Assembly: GCA_965279005.1 (NCBI GenBank)
Contig: CBDIHK010000002.1
Location: 5,960 to 69,959, forward strand
Origin: Planctobacterium sp965279005
Lineage (GTDB): Bacteria; Pseudomonadota; Gammaproteobacteria; Enterobacterales; Alteromonadaceae
Length of the DNA stretch: 64,000 nt
Direction of reading: 5' to 3'
Notes under the pieces: model-generated
Seen by the model: only the letters and a program-made list of their open reading frames with translations
Databases searched by the model: none
Told to the model about the DNA's origin: nothing
In this document: piece by piece, positions 8,301 through 17,737 of the stretch
Position numbering within the stretch: the stretch's first letter is position 1
Layout of the letters: each line of letters opens with the position of its first letter
Position numbers and translations under genes: made by a program

Positions 8301-8597
8301 ACATCATCCTTTTACATTTTGTCCCAATCGAATTAACGCAAGCTACCTCTCTTGCATATGATGAAAATCCGTTTCAGAACCAGCCCCTTTTCAATACCGC
8401 CAAATGCCTAAAAAAGGCACCCCGAAATAGGAATGGGATTGGAGGTTATTGACAAAAGAAGCAAAGGACAACGGCTGCTAGCGACATCAGGGGCACACAC
8501 TGCCTAATTGATGCATGGAAGTGCCTGTAGAACCCGGTTCTGTGACAGGAATACTTAAAAGCAATAAGGGCAGCAGCCCAAAGTTAAAGGAAAAAAG
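8301..8597. other. Intergenic region with no recognised gene
   Basis: About 300 bp separate the pseudogene from the first small exported protein. I see no open frame with a convincing ribosome binding site. A small inverted repeat AGAACC-C-GGTTCT lies near 8529-8541, a possible regulatory site for the downstream gene, with no known binder. Confidence 0.4.
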
Positions 8598-9143
8598 ATG
8601 ATGTTAAAAACGCTATTTGCCACTCTTTTCGGAATAGGAACAGCCACAGCAATGGCCTCCCCAGTCGCAGACACAAGAGCACAACAGACAGGCCAAGGGA
8701 TTGAAGTGATAGAGGTTGTAGGTAGGTATGATAAGGTTTCGCTAAGAAACAAGATGAATATCGCTGAAAAGGCCTTTTACGACAATTTCAACCTGCACGT
8801 CCCCATTGAGTTCCATGTGAAATGTGAATATCGCAAAAGATTGGGAACAAATATTAGGCGGCGTGTTTGTGAGCCGTATTTTAATAAAACCGAACGCGCT
8901 AGGGTTTCCGCACTTTATGTATATGACCCTAATGCCTTGACGCGAAACAATGGCAACGCCTACATTGACTTCAAACTGTCACCAAATGCACGTGCTGAGC
9001 TAAGAAAAACACTGCAAGCCAAGCAGGAAGAACTCAACGGGCTATTTATAACAGTCATGGAAGAAAATCCTGACGTGTTCCAGGATTACCTTAATTTTAG
9101 AAAAGCCCAATTGGCGTTGCAAAATTATGGGCAAAAAGAATAG
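8598..9143 (+). CDS. Small exported protein, paralogue A of a tandem pair
   Basis: I do not recognise a named family. The 181-residue product has a signal peptide (MLKTLFATLFGIGTATAMAS), then a short segment IEVIEVVGRYDK, then an alpha/beta-looking domain with two cysteines in the contexts VKCEY and RVCEP that probably form a disulfide. It ends with a helical tail (FQDYLNFRKAQLAL). The downstream gene at 9562 encodes a paralogue with the same segment order and the same cysteine pair. The IEVIEVVG stretch resembles the TonB-box/plug entry of TonB-dependent receptors, although no barrel is present. AAAGG lies 7 bp before the ATG. A periplasmic location is inferred. Confidence 0.75.
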   Translation: MMLKTLFATLFGIGTATAMASPVADTRAQQTGQGIEVIEVVGRYDKVSLRNKMNIAEKAFYDNFNLHVPIEFHVKCEYRKRLGTNIRRRVCEPYFNKTERARVSALYVYDPNALTRNNGNAYIDFKLSPNARAELRKTLQAKQEELNGLFITVMEENPDVFQDYLNFRKAQLALQNYGQKE

Positions 9144-9561
9144 GTTAGTCGCACCTACCAACAATTTTGCTTGATGCTTGGATACCATAGCGATTGCATT
9201 GGTATCTTTGCAGCAAAACCATAAACTCTAAGATATATTTCAAATTTCAGCAGCCGATACTAATGTCGGCCAAATTGTTCAATCGTGGAAAAGCAATGCT
9301 AATCCAAAATTGTGATTGGACTTAATCGGGGCGTTATAACGATTCCATTAAGTATCTGCTGTCAAATCCTATAACCTAGAGCATTTGTCAGTTTCATAAT
9401 ACAAAATGTCCCATTTGCAATAACAGCCCAATAGCGAATGGATTTACCCTGGCTTCCCTGTACACTGCTGGCCAATTGAGGGCGCAGCAGATTACCTTAA
9501 ATTTATGCGACTATCCAAAATGGGACGATACGCCCATAACAACATTGTTTGAGGGAAAAAA
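9144..9561. other. Intergenic spacer between the two paralogues
   Basis: This 418-bp spacer has no supported open frame. It contains a hairpin-like GCCGA...TCGGC near 9252-9269 and a solo copy of the dispersed terminal repeat at 9334-9360. The spacing implies that the two paralogues have separate promoters. Confidence 0.5.
9334..9360 (+). repeat. Solo copy of the dispersed CCATTAAGTAT repeat
   Basis: TAACGATTCCATTAAGTAT at this site matches the terminal inverted repeat of the miniature element at 41957-42364, with one change in the first ten bases. No partner in inverted orientation is visible nearby, so it may be an element scar. Confidence 0.5.
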
Positions 9562-10086
9562 GTGATTAAAAAAATTTTACTTGCCGCGATTTTTGCGCCA
9601 ATGGCTTCCTCCTTATTTGCCTCTACGGAACCGGGAAAAACACCACCTGCTGGCGTTGACATGGAGGTTGTTGAAGTTGTTGGCCAATTTAGTAAGAGTA
9701 CCTGGAAAAATATATTGCGGGACGCGCAAAAAGACTTTTTTAGCGCGTTTAATGAAGTGGCGCCATTTGAGTTTGATATAAAATGCCAATACCAACTCAA
9801 TGAGACAGGAAGCCGTATCAGGATCCGTATTTGTCAGCCAAATTTCATCCGCATCAATCAATCCAAGGCAGCCGCCTTGTTTCCCCTATCCGACCAGGAC
9901 TGGCGAAGCGGCGCTGCGTATAATGGCTCACCTAGCAAGACAAGGTATTTGCAGGAAATCAACAAGGCACAAGAAATTGAGCTAAAAAAATTACTCATGA
10001 AAACTATTTCCGAAGATGAAGAGCTTGCAAAAAAGTATGAACGTTTCCAAAAGGCACAAGTGGCATATGATATGGCCAAGGATTAA
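9562..10086 (+). CDS. Small exported protein, paralogue B of a tandem pair
   Basis: This 174-residue exported protein has a signal peptide (MIKKILLAAIFAPMASSLFAS), the segment MEVVEVVGQFSK, a domain with cysteines in IKCQY and RICQP, and a C-terminal helix rich in Lys/Glu. By eye it aligns end to end with the protein encoded at 8598-9143, including both cysteines, but the sequences have diverged strongly, so the duplication is old. The start is GTG 9562 with GAGGG upstream. The gene lies just before a large sensor regulator read in the same direction, which may respond to or control it; this is inference only. No family function is known to me. Confidence 0.75.
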   Translation: MIKKILLAAIFAPMASSLFASTEPGKTPPAGVDMEVVEVVGQFSKSTWKNILRDAQKDFFSAFNEVAPFEFDIKCQYQLNETGSRIRIRICQPNFIRINQSKAAALFPLSDQDWRSGAAYNGSPSKTRYLQEINKAQEIELKKLLMKTISEDEELAKKYERFQKAQVAYDMAKD

Positions 10087-10215
10087 AGACCAATAGTCAA
10101 GGGACAAGGTCTCCCAGGCAAAAATGCGCTATCCATCTTGGACAATTCTGCTTGCGCACACACTAAGGTTATGCGGCAGCATTGTTTGGCAGGAAGACAA
10201 TAATAACAACAAGAT

Positions 10216-13200
10216 ATGCTGACAGGTCAAAACACACACAATCACAATCACAATCCGAGGCAGTTGGGATCCGCCTGGCAAATAACGTGGCTCTTGTTGC
10301 TGTTTTTTTCTTGTTCTTTGCATTCGGCCTATTTAATTGAAAACCAACATGTGTTGGAAACAATTAAGAAGGCCAACGGCGAGGGGTTTGGTGGGATATT
10401 CGCACTGGAACAAACAAGCGACGGTACAATATGGATTGGGACTGAAAACGGCCTTGGCATGATGCAGGGCAATAGTTACAGGGAGTTCTTACATGACCCG
10501 TCTGACCCGAATTCATTATCCCACAACCACATTCGCGACTTGCTAGTTGATAACCAACAGCAGCTATGGATTTCCACCTATGGTGGCGGCATCAATATCC
10601 TTGACCTAAATACCCTTAATCTGACGCATCTCAACCAAGGAAAAGCCCCTTTAGGGCTTTCTAGCCGTTTTACCAACCAAATGGATTTTGTAGGGGATCA
10701 CAGCATAGCAGTTGGTACAACACGTGGTATCGACTTGATTGACATTAAAACCTTGCAGGTAAGGCAATTGCTTGCAGATGCGACCAGCGACTTAGCCTAC
10801 ATGAACCTCTACCTAGCGGCAGGCAACAATGGCGATATTTGGTTTAGCAGTTACGGCAGTGGGCTGCATAAAGTCAACAGCAACACCCTTGAATTAACGA
10901 CCTACCAAACGGGACAACAAGGCGGCATTAACTTGCTGAGCAATAATGTACTTGCCCTATACCATGACAGCCGGGATCGGCTCTGGGTTGGCACCGATAA
11001 AGGTATCAATTTGGTCTCAGGTGATGGCTATGACTCACAAACCATCTATCTCGAGAGTGATCATGTCCATGGCAGCAACAATGTATTGAAGTTCTATGAA
11101 GACTTGGCCGGAAAGGTATGGCTATCCATCCAAAACAAAGGTGTTTATGTTTTTGATGAAAAGAGCTTTACCATACAAACTGTCGGCAACTCCCAGCAGA
11201 ACACCCCAGCATTCAATGCCCTTGGCGTTTCTGACATCATTCAAAGCCGCAGTGGTGACTTCTTTTTAGCCACCCGAAGCCACGGACTAGTAACCTTTAG
11301 TGAGTATTTTGACGCATTTACCCATAAATCCCTTAGCGGCACCCTAGATAAGAAACTCAATATTTCACACATGCTCCGGGATTCCTTGGGCAATACCTGG
11401 ATAGCTGCAGGACAATCCCTTTATCAGTTAGAAGATCAAACACTGGTCGAAGTATTAGAAGACAGCGGGTACATTTACGCCCTAGATGAATCAAGGGACG
11501 GGATTTTGTACTACTCCAGCATAGGCAATGGCCTGCTGAAGTTTGACCCCGCCGAGCCGGTATCCATTGGTAACCCTCAGCTTGTTTACCCAGACAGCGA
11601 TGAAAATATCTTGGAATTTGCTGTAGGTGCAGAGGGGCAGTTGTTGCTGGTCTACAATGGTATTCGGCAGAACTTAACGCTAATGGTAGTAAATGGAAAA
11701 GAAGTTGAACTCGACTTGGGTGCAACCAATATCCCAGATCTGATTAAGGTGGCCGAAAACGCCTACCTTATTGCGGTAAAAAACCAAAACAACCAAGCCC
11801 AAGGACAGATAGTTTATTTTCAGTTTAATGACAGCCTTGCCGCGCCTACTATCGAAACTTTGGTGCAAAACGTAAATCCAGAATGTGTTATTGGCCTCCG
11901 GGCACGGAAAGTCTGGTTTTGCCAAGAGCAAGAAAAAGGCGGTATCGCCTTTTACGATCAAGATTCGAAGACCTTCACATCAATTCAAGCGCGCGATGGC
12001 CTGGCAAGTGATTTCATTCGCACAGCAACAATGGACTCGGCGGGAAATGTCTGGATTGCCACTGATAATGGAATATCCGTCGTGCTGGCACAGAACCACA
12101 CGCTCTTTAACTTTTCTAGCATGGATGGCATGGGATACGCAGGCTTTGCCGACGCCCCTGCCGTTGGCGGGCAAGGGCAGCTTGTTTTCCCAGCGCTGCA
12201 AGGCTTATTGTTGATTAATGAGGATCGGCTACGACAACACTTAATAAAAGCCCAAAACACCCAGCACACCATAACCTTCTCAGACCTAAAAATTCTCAAC
12301 AAATCAGCAATTTACGGCTCAACCCCAGCTGTTTCCCACGAGCCAATGCAGCTGCGGTCACAGCTCCCACTTAGCTTTGAACACGACCAATTTTTAATTT
12401 CTTTTGAGTTTACCGGCGACCATTTTTCCTACCGCAACAGGATTAGCTATGAACACCGCTTACTGGGATTGAATGAACGTTGGGTGCAAAGCAACTTTCA
12501 ACAAAACCAGGCTGCATTTTCCCAATTGACACCAGGTGACTATGAATTGCAAGTGCGCGCCATAGATCCCAATAGCCAGCAACCGCAGCCCATTAGTTCA
12601 CTGCAGTTTTCCGTATTGCCGCCTTGGTGGCAAACTTGGTGGGCAAAGCTATTTTATTTGCTCACCGCCGCAGCCGCTATTGCATTGCTCCATCACTACC
12701 GGCTCAGGCGTATCAGACGCTATGCGCAGGAGCTGGAACAAGGCATCGCTGCCCGAACCCATGAGCTTTCACAAAGCAAGGACACGATTGAGGGATTGCT
12801 AAAGCAAAAGCTAACCTTGTTCTCCAACGTATCCCATGAATTTAGGACACCATTGACCATAGTGATGGGGCATTTGCAGGCGTTGTCAAAAGAACCGTTG
12901 AGTCGCTTTGGGCAGAATCGCCTACAAACTATTAAACGCAGCTCTTTGGGGTTGTTAAAGCTGGTCGAGCAATTGATGAACCTGTCTGAATTGGATAACG
13001 CTATGCCACAACAAAAGCGAGTATATGACGTAGAACTGACCCTACAAGCCGTTCTCAATGCATTATCGGTAGCGGCAGAATCAAAACACCACTCCCTGTC
13101 ATTGCAATGCGAACCTTTTATCTATGTCGAATTACAAGAAGATTCCCTTGAAAAAATAGCGTTAAACCTAGTCCATAACGCAATTAAGTATTGCGAAAAG

Positions 13201-14406
13201 GACTGTGCCATATCTGTTAGCGTTGCAGTGGTAAATGGCCTTTGTAAGATTAAAGTTTGTGATAATGGCCAGGGTATTGCAGCCGAGTATTTGGATCAGA
13301 TATTCGAACGCTTTGTGCGCATAAACCAGGATGGGAAAATACCGGGCTCAGGCATTGGGCTCGCTTTGGTCAAGGAGTTAGTACAGGCTAACAACGGCAG
13401 TATTTCCGTGCACAGCGAAGTTGGTCGGGGTACTGAATTTACAGTTTCTTTACCCATTTTCGGCAGTTCAGCCCCACCTATAGGCAACGCTGAAGCCAAT
13501 CACGGTTTGTTGTCCAACTTCAGCCAAGCGTTGGCCACCATGTCCCAGCCTCACACCGACGATGGCAATGGCACCGAAGGCGAAGACGAAGACAAAGACA
13601 AAAACGCTGCTGCTGCGATGGTTCTGATTGTTGAGGATAATCAGGATCTTGCAGATTTTATCGCAGAAACACTAAACGGCTTTCGCTGCCTCAGAGCCAG
13701 CAATGGCGAGGAAGGCCTATCTGTTGCCAAGGCACAGATACCCGACATTATTGTTAGCGACATCCTAATGCCCAAAATGGATGGTATAGCACTGTTGAAG
13801 GAAATACGCTCAAATACCTTTACAGCCCATATTCCAGTTGTATTGTTGACGGCTATGGCAGATGAGCAAAGTCGCATAAAGGGATGGCAAGAAAATGTGG
13901 ACGACTACATTACCAAGCCGTTTAGCCCGAACGAGCTAAAAGCCCGGGTCGAAAATTTATTGGAACTGCGCAACCTATTACAACGCCGGTTTACCGAAGC
14001 AGTATTAGATGCACCCAACAGCAATCCATATTTAGCTAATGAAAATACAAAATCGGTTGAATTCGATAATTTGGCTGACCAAAAGTTCTACCTCAATTTC
14101 TCCAAGATAATAGAAGATAACTATCACCAAGACAGCTTTAGTCGCTCGGAGGCGGCGGTGCTAATGGCGGTAAGTGAAAGGCAGCTAAACCGCAAACTCA
14201 ACGCTTTATTCGGACACAACTTTACTGACTTCCTGCGCCAGTTTCGCCTAAACAAAGCATGCGCCCTATTGGCTGAAGGGCATCAAATAACCGAGGTCTG
14301 CTACGCAGTGGGCTTCAATTCGCCTTCTTACTTCGGCAGCCGTTTTAAGGCAGCCCAGGGGATGACACCGACGGAGTACCAGGCCAAAATGCGGGAGCCA
14401 ATTTAA
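10216..14406 (+). CDS. Hybrid two-component system protein (beta-propeller sensor, kinase, receiver, AraC output)
   Basis: This 1396-residue protein combines a whole signalling pathway. An N-terminal signal/anchor (about 21-43) is followed by two-component-regulator propeller repeats (repeated W-I-G-T/D-x-G motifs) to about residue 720 and a Y_Y_Y-type domain. A membrane helix lies near 815-835. The histidine kinase carries phospho-acceptor His874 in SNVSHEFRTPLT, and the ATPase domain has CDNGQGI and GSGIGLALV. A receiver domain from about 1136 has Asp1182 in VSDILMPKMDG, and an AraC helix-turn-helix closes the protein (about 1290-1396). In Bacteroidetes such proteins sense periplasmic glycan fragments and activate polysaccharide utilisation. 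No glycan-degradation genes lie next to this one, so its signal and targets are unknown. Confidence 0.93.
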   Translation: MLTGQNTHNHNHNPRQLGSAWQITWLLLLFFSCSLHSAYLIENQHVLETIKKANGEGFGGIFALEQTSDGTIWIGTENGLGMMQGNSYREFLHDPSDPNSLSHNHIRDLLVDNQQQLWISTYGGGINILDLNTLNLTHLNQGKAPLGLSSRFTNQMDFVGDHSIAVGTTRGIDLIDIKTLQVRQLLADATSDLAYMNLYLAAGNNGDIWFSSYGSGLHKVNSNTLELTTYQTGQQGGINLLSNNVLALYHDSRDRLWVGTDKGINLVSGDGYDSQTIYLESDHVHGSNNVLKFYEDLAGKVWLSIQNKGVYVFDEKSFTIQTVGNSQQNTPAFNALGVSDIIQSRSGDFFLATRSHGLVTFSEYFDAFTHKSLSGTLDKKLNISHMLRDSLGNTWIAAGQSLYQLEDQTLVEVLEDSGYIYALDESRDGILYYSSIGNGLLKFDPAEPVSIGNPQLVYPDSDENILEFAVGAEGQLLLVYNGIRQNLTLMVVNGKEVELDLGATNIPDLIKVAENAYLIAVKNQNNQAQGQIVYFQFNDSLAAPTIETLVQNVNPECVIGLRARKVWFCQEQEKGGIAFYDQDSKTFTSIQARDGLASDFIRTATMDSAGNVWIATDNGISVVLAQNHTLFNFSSMDGMGYAGFADAPAVGGQGQLVFPALQGLLLINEDRLRQHLIKAQNTQHTITFSDLKILNKSAIYGSTPAVSHEPMQLRSQLPLSFEHDQFLISFEFTGDHFSYRNRISYEHRLLGLNERWVQSNFQQNQAAFSQLTPGDYELQVRAIDPNSQQPQPISSLQFSVLPPWWQTWWAKLFYLLTAAAAIALLHHYRLRRIRRYAQELEQGIAARTHELSQSKDTIEGLLKQKLTLFSNVSHEFRTPLTIVMGHLQALSKEPLSRFGQNRLQTIKRSSLGLLKLVEQLMNLSELDNAMPQQKRVYDVELTLQAVLNALSVAAESKHHSLSLQCEPFIYVELQEDSLEKIALNLVHNAIKYCEKDCAISVSVAVVNGLCKIKVCDNGQGIAAEYLDQIFERFVRINQDGKIPGSGIGLALVKELVQANNGSISVHSEVGRGTEFTVSLPIFGSSAPPIGNAEANHGLLSNFSQALATMSQPHTDDGNGTEGEDEDKDKNAAAAMVLIVEDNQDLADFIAETLNGFRCLRASNGEEGLSVAKAQIPDIIVSDILMPKMDGIALLKEIRSNTFTAHIPVVLLTAMADEQSRIKGWQENVDDYITKPFSPNELKARVENLLELRNLLQRRFTEAVLDAPNSNPYLANENTKSVEFDNLADQKFYLNFSKIIEDNYHQDSFSRSEAAVLMAVSERQLNRKLNALFGHNFTDFLRQFRLNKACALLAEGHQITEVCYAVGFNSPSYFGSRFKAAQGMTPTEYQAKMREPI

Positions 14407-14562
14407 TTTGTGCGAGCAGTCATCAATTTTTGCAGGCCCAAGTTAAACCAGTTGTTCCCCTACCACGAGTAAGTTATTCTATAGCACTTTTTTTGTCCCC
14501 CTATACCAACCACTGTTGGTAGCAATTAGTTAATCTAATAATAAGCAGTTTGGAAAGCATTA

Positions 14563-17145
14563 ATGGCCGCAGAATATCAACCGCAGCAAATAGAGAATAA
14601 AGTCCAATCATTTTGGCAAGAACAAAACACTTTTAAAGCTGTTGAAGACCCTAACAAAGAAAAATTCTATTGTTTATCCATGTTCCCCTACCCCAGTGGC
14701 AGGCTGCACATGGGGCATGTGCGCAACTATACAATCGGCGACGTGATCAGCCGCTTCCAGCGCATGCAAGGCAAAAATGTATTGCAGCCTATTGGTTGGG
14801 ACGCATTTGGCCTGCCGGCGGAAAATGCTGCAATCCAAAATAAGACGGCGCCTGCCAAGTGGACTTATGCCAATATTGAGTACATGAAGCAGCAGCTAAA
14901 ATCATTGGGTTTTGGCTACGACTGGGATCGCGAATTAGCCACCTGTAAAAAAGACTACTACCGTTGGGAACAGTGGTTTTTCACCAAGCTATTTGAAAAA
15001 GGCTTGGTCTACAGAAAAAATGCCACCGTAAACTGGGATCCGGTGGATCAAACCGTTCTAGCCAATGAACAGGTTATTGATGGCCGCGGCTGGCGCTCCG
15101 GAGCCGTTGTTGAGCAAAAAGAAATCCCACAGTGGTTCGTCAAAATCACCGACTACGCGCAAGAATTGCTAGACGAGTTGGAAAAAATGGATGGCTGGCC
15201 AGAACAAGTGCGCACAATGCAGAAAAACTGGATAGGCCGCTCTGAAGGTGTTGAAATGCATTTTGCCCTAGACGGACAAGACGAATCATTCAGCATTTAC
15301 ACCACACGCCCTGACACCTTATTTGGCGTTACTTATGTCGCTTTAGCACCACAGCACCCAATTGCCGAAGCGGCGGCAGCGAACAACCCAGCTTTGGCGC
15401 AGTTTATCGAAGAGTGCAAAAACGCTAAAGTGGCAGAAGCCGATATCGCTACTATGGAGAAGAAAGGCTGCGCGACAGGCCTATTCGCCATCCACCCGAT
15501 GACGGGAGACAAGGTACCAGTATGGGTCGCAAACTTCGTGTTGATGGACTACGGTTCCGGTGCGGTGATGGCTGTCCCCGGACACGACCAGAGGGACTGG
15601 GAATTCGCACAAAAGTACGGCTTAGAGATCAAGCAAGTTATCGCGGCAACTGGAGACGAGCATGCCGACTTGGAACAAGCGGCCTTTACCCAAAAAGGAT
15701 TACTGATTAATTCCGGTGAATTTGACGGCCTTGCATCAGACGACGCCTTCCAAAAGATTGCGGAAAAACTTAATAGCGAAGGCAAAGGCCAAATCAAAGT
15801 CAATTACCGGCTTCGCGACTGGGGTGTATCCCGCCAGCGCTATTGGGGTGCGCCTATCCCAATGATTAACCTCGAAGATGGAACCTCGGTGCCGGTTCCG
15901 GAAAATGAGTTGCCGGTAGAATTGCCAGAAGACGTGACAATGAATGGCGTTACCTCGCCTATCAAGGCGGATCCCGAATGGCGCAAGACCAGCTATAACG
16001 GCCAGCCGGCAGAACGGGAAACAGATACCTTTGACACCTTCATGGAGTCTTCTTGGTACTACGCCAAGTATTGCTCACCCATGGGCGACGCCATGTTGGA
16101 TCCGGCTACGGCTAACCATTGGTTGCCTGTAGACCAATATATTGGCGGTATTGAACACGCAATTTTGCACCTTTTGTATGCTCGCTTTTTCCACAAACTT
16201 CTACGCGATGAAGGCTTGGTTGACTCTAATGAACCGTTTAAGCGTTTGTTATGCCAGGGCATGGTATTGGCAGACTCCTTTAAGCGCAAAGACGAAAACG
16301 GTGGCGACCTTTGGTTCAACCCGGCTGATGTTGAGGTGGAGCGTGATGAGAAAGGCCGCATCGTTTCTGCCACATTGAAAGCCGATGGCCAGCCGGTTGA
16401 ACACAATGGCATGGTCAAAATGTCGAAATCCAAAAATAACGGTGTCGACCCACAAGCGGTTATTGAGCTTTACGGAGCCGACACTATCCGCTTGTTCACC
16501 ATGTTTGCCGCACCACCAGAGCAAACATTGGAGTGGATAGATTCTGCTGTTGATGGTGCCAACCGCTTTTTGAAGCGCTTTTGGCGCTTTTCCCAAGAAG
16601 TGGCCGCCTTTGCTGACGTACCTGCATTGGATACAGCCAACCTAAACGGCAGCCAAAAGACGTTGCGCCGGGAATTGCATAAAACCATCGCCAAAGTAAC
16701 CGATGACCTTGGCCGCAGGCAGACCTTCAACACAGCTATCGCCGCCTTGATGGAATTGTTGAATACCAGCCAAAAGGCCAATAAACAACCGGGGCAAGAC
16801 CAAGCGGTATTGCTTGAGACTGCACGGGCCATGGTGCAAATGTTGAATCCTATAGCGCCGCATATATGCCATGAATTGTGGTTGGCCTTGACCGGCAACA
16901 TGGATATTGAACACCAGGGTTGGCCGGTGGCAGATGAATCGGCAATGGTGGAAGACGAAAAGCTTATTGTTGTGCAGGTCAACGGTAAGTTACGCGGTAA
17001 AATCACGGTCGCCGCTGATGCCGGACAAGAGCAAGTACAAGCACTGGCGTTGGAAAACGACAACGTAAAAAGCCACACGGATGGAAAAACCATCCGCAAG
17101 GTGATTTATGTGCCTGGTAAACTGCTTAATATTGTTGCAAATTAA
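14563..17145 (+). CDS. leuS: Leucyl-tRNA synthetase
   Basis: This 860-residue class I aminoacyl-tRNA synthetase has the full bacterial length. The HIGH-type motif is HMGH at residues 49-52 within PYPSGRLHMGHVRN, and KMSKS lies at 619-623. The central editing domain contains TTRPDTLFGVTY and the tryptophan-rich FMESSWYYAKY. It charges tRNA-Leu with leucine in the cytoplasm. It begins the conserved envelope block, with lptE 45 bp downstream, an order shared by most gammaproteobacteria. The start is ATG 14563 after TGGAAAG. Confidence 0.98.
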   Translation: MAAEYQPQQIENKVQSFWQEQNTFKAVEDPNKEKFYCLSMFPYPSGRLHMGHVRNYTIGDVISRFQRMQGKNVLQPIGWDAFGLPAENAAIQNKTAPAKWTYANIEYMKQQLKSLGFGYDWDRELATCKKDYYRWEQWFFTKLFEKGLVYRKNATVNWDPVDQTVLANEQVIDGRGWRSGAVVEQKEIPQWFVKITDYAQELLDELEKMDGWPEQVRTMQKNWIGRSEGVEMHFALDGQDESFSIYTTRPDTLFGVTYVALAPQHPIAEAAAANNPALAQFIEECKNAKVAEADIATMEKKGCATGLFAIHPMTGDKVPVWVANFVLMDYGSGAVMAVPGHDQRDWEFAQKYGLEIKQVIAATGDEHADLEQAAFTQKGLLINSGEFDGLASDDAFQKIAEKLNSEGKGQIKVNYRLRDWGVSRQRYWGAPIPMINLEDGTSVPVPENELPVELPEDVTMNGVTSPIKADPEWRKTSYNGQPAERETDTFDTFMESSWYYAKYCSPMGDAMLDPATANHWLPVDQYIGGIEHAILHLLYARFFHKLLRDEGLVDSNEPFKRLLCQGMVLADSFKRKDENGGDLWFNPADVEVERDEKGRIVSATLKADGQPVEHNGMVKMSKSKNNGVDPQAVIELYGADTIRLFTMFAAPPEQTLEWIDSAVDGANRFLKRFWRFSQEVAAFADVPALDTANLNGSQKTLRRELHKTIAKVTDDLGRRQTFNTAIAALMELLNTSQKANKQPGQDQAVLLETARAMVQMLNPIAPHICHELWLALTGNMDIEHQGWPVADESAMVEDEKLIVVQVNGKLRGKITVAADAGQEQVQALALENDNVKSHTDGKTIRKVIYVPGKLLNIVAN

Positions 17146-17189
17146 GTGGGGTTAAGCATCCTCAAGGCTCAATTTTGCATGGAACATCA

Positions 17190-17711
17190 ATGCAGTATTT
17201 AAAATTTTGCACACTTGTTGCGCTAGTGCTTGCCACTAGCGCCTGCGGTTTCAAGTTGCGCAATGACTTTCAGCTGGCACCAGCCTATCAGTCAATGGTG
17301 GTGACCAGTGTTGAAAGGCATTCCAAGCTAGAAAAAGCACTAAGCAAACGGCTGCAATTGCTAGGTGTCGAAGTATTTGCGCCTTCCAGCCAGGAAGCGA
17401 CAACACTGACATCCAACGGGGTTCCTATCGCCAGGATAACCCTATTGCCTGAACGGCTTGACCGGCGCCTGTTATCGCTATTCCCTACAGGGCAAGTGGC
17501 GGAATATGAATTGATATACACCTGTCGCTACCAGCTAGTAGATGGCGATGCAGAAGTGCGGGAAATGCAATTTGAATTGTTCCGTGAATACCAGGACGAT
17601 CCGGATCAAGTATTGGCAAAATCTAGGGAACTGGATCTCATTCTCGATGAATTGAGGCAAGAAGCTGCGGATCGCATCATCCGCCAGTTTAGCGTCGATC
17701 AAATTCGCTAA
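17190..17711 (+). CDS. lptE: LPS-assembly lipoprotein LptE
   Basis: This lipoprotein of about 173 residues (lipobox LATSAC followed by GFKLRND) plugs the LptD barrel and helps deliver lipopolysaccharide to the outer leaflet. The N-terminal CGFKLR is characteristic of LptE/RlpB. I prefer ATG 17190 because it puts the hydrophobic core directly after the initiator; the in-frame TTG at 17175 would add five residues. The position between leuS and holA is the conserved one. Confidence 0.92.
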   Translation: MQYLKFCTLVALVLATSACGFKLRNDFQLAPAYQSMVVTSVERHSKLEKALSKRLQLLGVEVFAPSSQEATTLTSNGVPIARITLLPERLDRRLLSLFPTGQVAEYELIYTCRYQLVDGDAEVREMQFELFREYQDDPDQVLAKSRELDLILDELRQEAADRIIRQFSVDQIR

Positions 17712-17737
17712 TTCATTCCAGGTCGCGAAAGCACTAA

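Noticed and set aside
10129..10363. Minus-strand short frames over the start of the hybrid sensor gene
   Set aside because: They are antisense to the clear signal/anchor region and show no ribosome binding site or family resemblance.
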